Shown here piece after piece: positions 23,732-26,624 of a stretch of 26,624 bases of DNA (position 1 is its first letter; each line of letters starts with the position of its first letter). Location of the stretch: the NCBI GenBank assembly GCA_964547995.1, contig CAZJRB010000108.1, positions 1-26,624 of the forward strand, read 5' to 3'. This DNA is from CAZJRB01 sp964547995. GTDB lineage: Bacteria; Planctomycetota; Planctomycetia; Pirellulales; Thermoguttaceae. The notes under the pieces were generated by a model, which ran no database searches, was not told where the DNA came from, and saw nothing but the letters and a program-made list of their open reading frames with translations. The translations under genes and the position numbers were made by a program.

Positions 23732-24085
23732 ATGTCGATCAAGGTTACATGTCCGAACGGGCATTCGCTCAAAATCAAGACCAAGTATGCGGGCAAGACC
23801 GGGAGGTGCCCGATCTGCAAGGCACGTATCATCGTACCGCCGGCCGGCGACTCGGACGTATTCGCCGACGACTCGATCATGGACGTTCTGCAACCTTACG
23901 AGTCGGGAGTGTCGATCGTGGCGCTACGGACGCCGGAAATCGGAAACGACGCCGATCGGGTACCCGGCCAGGTTCCCACACAGATGATGAAGGTCTGCCC
24001 CGAGTGCCACAGGCAGATCCCCGCCGACGCGCTCGTTTGCCTGTACTGCAACTCGCACTTCCCGGCCGGTGATGTTTCCGACTGA
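23732..24085 (+). CDS. Small double zinc-ribbon protein, conserved in planctomycetes
   Basis: A 117-residue protein of unknown function. The N-terminal ribbon is CPNGH (C7, H11) with CPIC (C26, C29) in the frame KYAGKTGRCPICKARIIVP. The C-terminal ribbon is VCPECHRQ (C89, C92) with CLYC (C103, C106). A low-complexity acidic linker joins them. The N-terminal pattern is familiar from many planctomycete proteins, where it often precedes other domains; here it is almost alone. A zinc-binding role and protein or nucleic-acid contact are inference. GGGGA lies about eight bases before the ATG. Confidence 0.75.
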   Translation: MSIKVTCPNGHSLKIKTKYAGKTGRCPICKARIIVPPAGDSDVFADDSIMDVLQPYESGVSIVALRTPEIGNDADRVPGQVPTQMMKVCPECHRQIPADALVCLYCNSHFPAGDVSD

Positions 24086-24266
24086 ACATCCCAATTGACC
24101 TTTTCCACCATCCCGGCGTCCCGCTATAATTGGGGGCAACCGTATCGTTGGGGGGCACCCGTCGGACATCCACCATTTTTCCGCTTTCCGACGAACAACG
24201 CCGCCACTGCGTATGTCGTCCGACTCAACGGAAGCCGAAACAAGCCGAAACAAGAGGACCGGAAGC

Positions 24267-26021
24267 ATGCAAAACTTCAATCGTACGCGACGGCGTATTC
24301 CCGGCGTCGATTCTTCTTTCTCCCGTTCTCCTGTTCTCCTGCTCCCCCGCTTCCCCGTTCGTCATGGAAAGACGATTACCCTTGGCATTTTCGTGCTCGG
24401 CGTTCTGAGCGGCACCCCCGTCGCCCAAGAGCCGGCCGCTCCCCAAACCGGCAAGTTCGCCACCCGGGCAAAGGCGTTCGTCGATCAGCTTTCCAAGGGG
24501 GAATTCGCCCAGGCGCTCGAGCCGTTCGACGCCACCATGCGGCGCGTCGTGCCCGAGGAAAAACTCAAGAAAATCTGGGCGGGCGTGGTCGCAAAGGCAG
24601 GGCCCTTCAAGCGGCAGGTCGGCGCCCGGACCGAGAAGAGCGGACCGCACGAGGCCGTGTTCGTCACCTGCGAGTTCGGAAAGGGCCGACTCGACGTCAA
24701 GATCGTTTTCAATCGCGAAGGGCAAATCGCGGGACTCTTCTTCACCCCGAGCCGGACGCCCGCAACCCCGGCTCGAATCGCGGAACTCACCGCCTCGGCC
24801 GAGAAGTTCGTCGAGCAACTCGCTGCGGGCGAGTTCGCGCAGGCCACCGGGGCGTTTGACACCGCAATGCGTCGGGCAATGCCGCAGGACAAATTGAAAA
24901 AGACGTGGGAGGCCCTCCTTGCACAAACCGGCCCGTTCCAAAAACAGACTGGCGACCGGAACGAAAAGGTCCGGCAGTACGACGTGGTGTTCGTGACCTG
25001 CCAATTCGAGAAGACGAAGATGGACGTCAAGGTCGTCTTCAACGAGGCCGGGGATATCTCCGGGCTGTTCTTCGTCCCGACCGGGTGGGAGCCCCCGGAC
25101 TATGCCAAGCCCGAGAGCTTTCAGGAGAAGGAGGTCGTTGTCGGGAGCGGCAAGTGGTCGCTGCCGGGTACGTTGACGATGCCGGCCGGGGCCGGGCCCT
25201 TTCCGGCCGTCGTCCTGGTCCACGGCTCGGGCCCGAACGACCGCGACGAAACGCTCGGCCCCAACAAGCCGTTCCGCGACATGGCGTGGGGACTGGCCTC
25301 CCGCGGCATCGCCGTGCTCCGCTACGACAAGCGGACGAAGGTCCACGGCCTGGAAATGGTCGTCGCCGAAAAGCCAGTTACCGTCAAGGAGGAGACGATC
25401 GACGACGCCCTGGCCGCCGTGGAACTGCTCCGAACGACCCCAGGGATCGACCCCAAGCTGATCTTCGTCGCCGGGCACAGCCTGGGGGGAATGCTCGTGC
25501 CGCGGATCGGGATGCGGGATAAGGACATCGCCGGGTTCATCGTACTGGCCGGCACCACGCGGCCGTTCGAGGACGTCATCATGGACCAACGCAAGTACAT
25601 CGCTTCGCTTGACGGCAAGATCTCGCCCGACGAGCAGAAGATGCTCGACGAGTGTGCCGCGCAGGTCGCCCGCGTGAAGGACCCGAAGTTGTCGGAGAAG
25701 ACCCCGGCGTCGGAGTTGCCGACGGGCGTTTCGGCGGCGTACTGGCTGGCCTTGCGGGGCTACCGGCCGGGGGAGGTCGCCAAGGGCCTGCGCCGGCCGA
25801 TGCTGATCCTTCAGGGCGGCCGCGACTACCAGGTCACCAAGGAGGATTTCAACGGCTGGAAGAAGTCGCTCATGTCGCAGCCAAACGTCCAGTTCAATTT
25901 TTACCCTTCGCTCAATCATCTATTCATCCGCGGCGAGGGGACGATCACGCCGGCCGAGTACGCGATACCGGGCCACGTGGCCGAAATGGTCGTCCGCGAC
26001 ATGGCCCTCTGGATCGAGTGA
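24267..26021 (+). CDS. Exported alpha/beta hydrolase with duplicated DUF3887-like N-terminal domain
   Basis: A secreted serine hydrolase, 584 residues from ATG 24267. I prefer this start because AGAGGA lies eight bases upstream; an in-frame ATG at 24213 has none. The signal peptide core is ITLGIFVLGVLSGTPVAQ (about 37-54), after an Arg-rich N-terminus partly encoded by a C/T-rich simple tract. Two copies of a DUF3887-like domain follow, about 63-162 and 173-272, offset by exactly 110 residues (shared KGEFAQA, MRR..P..KLKK.W, GPF, VFVTC.F, LFF.P). The hydrolase domain runs from about 290 with VVLVHGSGPNDRDE, nucleophile S405 in AGHSLGG, D520 in LQGGRDYQV and H551 in PSLNHLF, a complete triad. 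An esterase or peptidase activity is likely; the substrate is unknown. Confidence 0.88.
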   Translation: MQNFNRTRRRIPGVDSSFSRSPVLLLPRFPVRHGKTITLGIFVLGVLSGTPVAQEPAAPQTGKFATRAKAFVDQLSKGEFAQALEPFDATMRRVVPEEKLKKIWAGVVAKAGPFKRQVGARTEKSGPHEAVFVTCEFGKGRLDVKIVFNREGQIAGLFFTPSRTPATPARIAELTASAEKFVEQLAAGEFAQATGAFDTAMRRAMPQDKLKKTWEALLAQTGPFQKQTGDRNEKVRQYDVVFVTCQFEKTKMDVKVVFNEAGDISGLFFVPTGWEPPDYAKPESFQEKEVVVGSGKWSLPGTLTMPAGAGPFPAVVLVHGSGPNDRDETLGPNKPFRDMAWGLASRGIAVLRYDKRTKVHGLEMVVAEKPVTVKEETIDDALAAVELLRTTPGIDPKLIFVAGHSLGGMLVPRIGMRDKDIAGFIVLAGTTRPFEDVIMDQRKYIASLDGKISPDEQKMLDECAAQVARVKDPKLSEKTPASELPTGVSAAYWLALRGYRPGEVAKGLRRPMLILQGGRDYQVTKEDFNGWKKSLMSQPNVQFNFYPSLNHLFIRGEGTITPAEYAIPGHVAEMVVRDMALWIE

Positions 26022-26193
26022 GAGGCTCGACACATCCCGGATCGCGGTGGAAAGCGGGTTCGCCAGCTTCGGAGGATCCCGCCCGCCAGTGCGATAGGAC
26101 TCTTCACCGTTTGGCGAAGCGACCGGGTTGCGGAGGTTCGCCGTTCGGCGGTCCCCGGGGTTGCAGAAACAAGTGCTCGATTGCCCGCCGGCG

Positions 26194-26320
26194 GTAAGTC
26201 TTTTTGTTGCAATGACTTACGGCGATCCCGCACCGCCCCCCAACGTCGCACGCCCGGAGACTCTGCGACGTAACTTGTTTGGTGCCAACGGGTTGCGGAT
26301 GTGTTGCCATGGTTTTTCGG
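26194..26320 (-). repeat. Dispersed repeat, right copy (inverted relative of 76-206)
   Basis: Reading on the - strand, CCGAAAAACCATGG (26320-26307) is followed 92 bases later by GTAAGTC-N13-GACTTAC (26220-26194), the same order, spacing and loop length as at 76-206. Between them the pieces resembling AACCC.TTG and GTTTACGACGCCGCA/GTTACGTCGCAGA are shared but diverged. Reading frames that begin at the ATG of CCATGG in the two copies show only weak similarity. Confidence 0.6.
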
Positions 26321-26516
26321 GGCGCCGGAAAACGGTCCGGCGGCGCGCATATCTCCCCCGGCAACGACCCTGCACGATTCGCAAATCTCCCTAAGTCCTT
26401 TCAGGGGTGGAACTTATGGGCGAGAGTCGCTCGCCCAAAGCGTGGGCGTCTTCCACCGTCCCGCGACGGTGGGTGCGCGGCAGGCCGAAGTGGTGAAGGT
26501 GCCGCGTGGCGGAGCC

Positions 26517-26624
26517 GTACGACGGGCTTGTGGGCGTACAACGGGCTTCCAAGCCCGTCGAGATTCGCACGTACGACGGGCTTCCAAGCCCGTCGAGGGG
26601 CGGCGGTCGACGGCCTTGGAAGGC
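26517..26624. repeat. Array of ACGGGCTT..AAGCCCGT palindromes at the window edge
   Basis: Two near-identical units, GTACAACGGGCTTCCAAG (palindrome 26541-26558) and GTACGACGGGCTTCCAAG (palindrome 26576-26593), each have 8-bp perfect arms, CC at the centre and CCCGTCGA at the right. A half unit (26517-26529) lies before them and a diverged fragment, GACGGCCTTGGAAGGC, closes the window. The units share the outer bases of the palindromes at 377-395 and 5181-5197. The array may continue beyond the edge. Confidence 0.75.

Larger units (their letters stand above)
26022..26624. other. Gene-free right flank rich in repeats
   Basis: I see no convincing gene downstream of the hydrolase. The interval holds the inverted relative of the left-end repeat (26194-26320), two isolated perfect palindromes, GGGCGAG-N5-CTCGCCC (26418-26436) and CCACCGTC-N4-GACGGTGG (26453-26472), and an array of ACGGGCTT/AAGCCCGT palindromes running to the window edge. 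Short open frames are arginine-rich and follow the composition of the repeats. Confidence 0.55.

Noticed and set aside
26517..26624. CRISPR array at the right edge
   Set aside because: The repeated units are about 26 bases long, palindromic and nearly contiguous, without unique spacers of regular length, and no cas gene is present.

Overview
This window is GC-rich bacterial chromosomal DNA, most likely from a member of the Planctomycetota (Pirellulales-like). The taxonomic call is an inference. It rests on a small zinc-ribbon protein with the CPNGH...CPIC start common in that phylum, the futalosine-pathway enzyme MqnD, a ferrochelatase with extra cysteines, a fliW-csrA pair, and intergenic DNA full of small palindromes and degenerate simple-sequence tracts. 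No 16S rRNA is present to confirm it.

Layout. Positions 1-531 hold no convincing gene but carry dispersed repeats. On the + strand follow an exported M16 zinc peptidase (532-3207), fliW-csrA (3425-4158), mqnD (4243-5103) and a phosphate-selective-type porin (5349-6797). On the - strand follow a thioredoxin-fold protein, a DUF433/DUF5615 toxin-antitoxin-like pair with its own promoter, and a TatD-family hydrolase. From 21334 down to 9519 the - strand carries one long respiratory complex I operon in the order nuoI-A-C-D-H-J-K-L-M-N. A probable four-helix protein (9072-9503) follows, and a good sigma70-type promoter lies at 21385-21413. A second csrA diverges from nuoI. A tRNA-Glu(UUC) lies directly upstream of hemH. 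A terminator-capped non-coding interval, a zinc-ribbon protein and an exported alpha/beta hydrolase with a duplicated N-terminal domain follow. The window ends in palindromic repeats.

How the genes fit together. The nuo cluster supplies the whole membrane arm (A, H, J, K, L, M, N) and part of the connecting arm (C, D, I). It contains no nuoB and no NADH-oxidising module (nuoE, F, G). MqnD points to menaquinone as the quinone this complex would reduce, and hemH serves haem synthesis for other respiratory enzymes. Two CsrA copies and FliW suggest post-transcriptional control of flagellar and possibly other genes.

The most interesting observation is that several Nuo subunits carry unusual extra segments: NuoA between TM2 and TM3, NuoJ between TM4 and TM5, NuoL between TM6 and TM7, NuoM between TM2 and TM3, between TM6 and TM7 and at its C-terminus, and NuoH at its C-terminus. 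By the standard complex I topology all of these would lie on the periplasmic side. The NuoM TM2-TM3 insertion has a strand-helix-strand-helix pattern reminiscent of RND-transporter porter subdomains. The NuoM tail looks like a coiled coil. The NuoH tail is encoded by a palindromic repeat element. Together they suggest a decorated periplasmic face of a complex I that lacks its NADH module at this locus.
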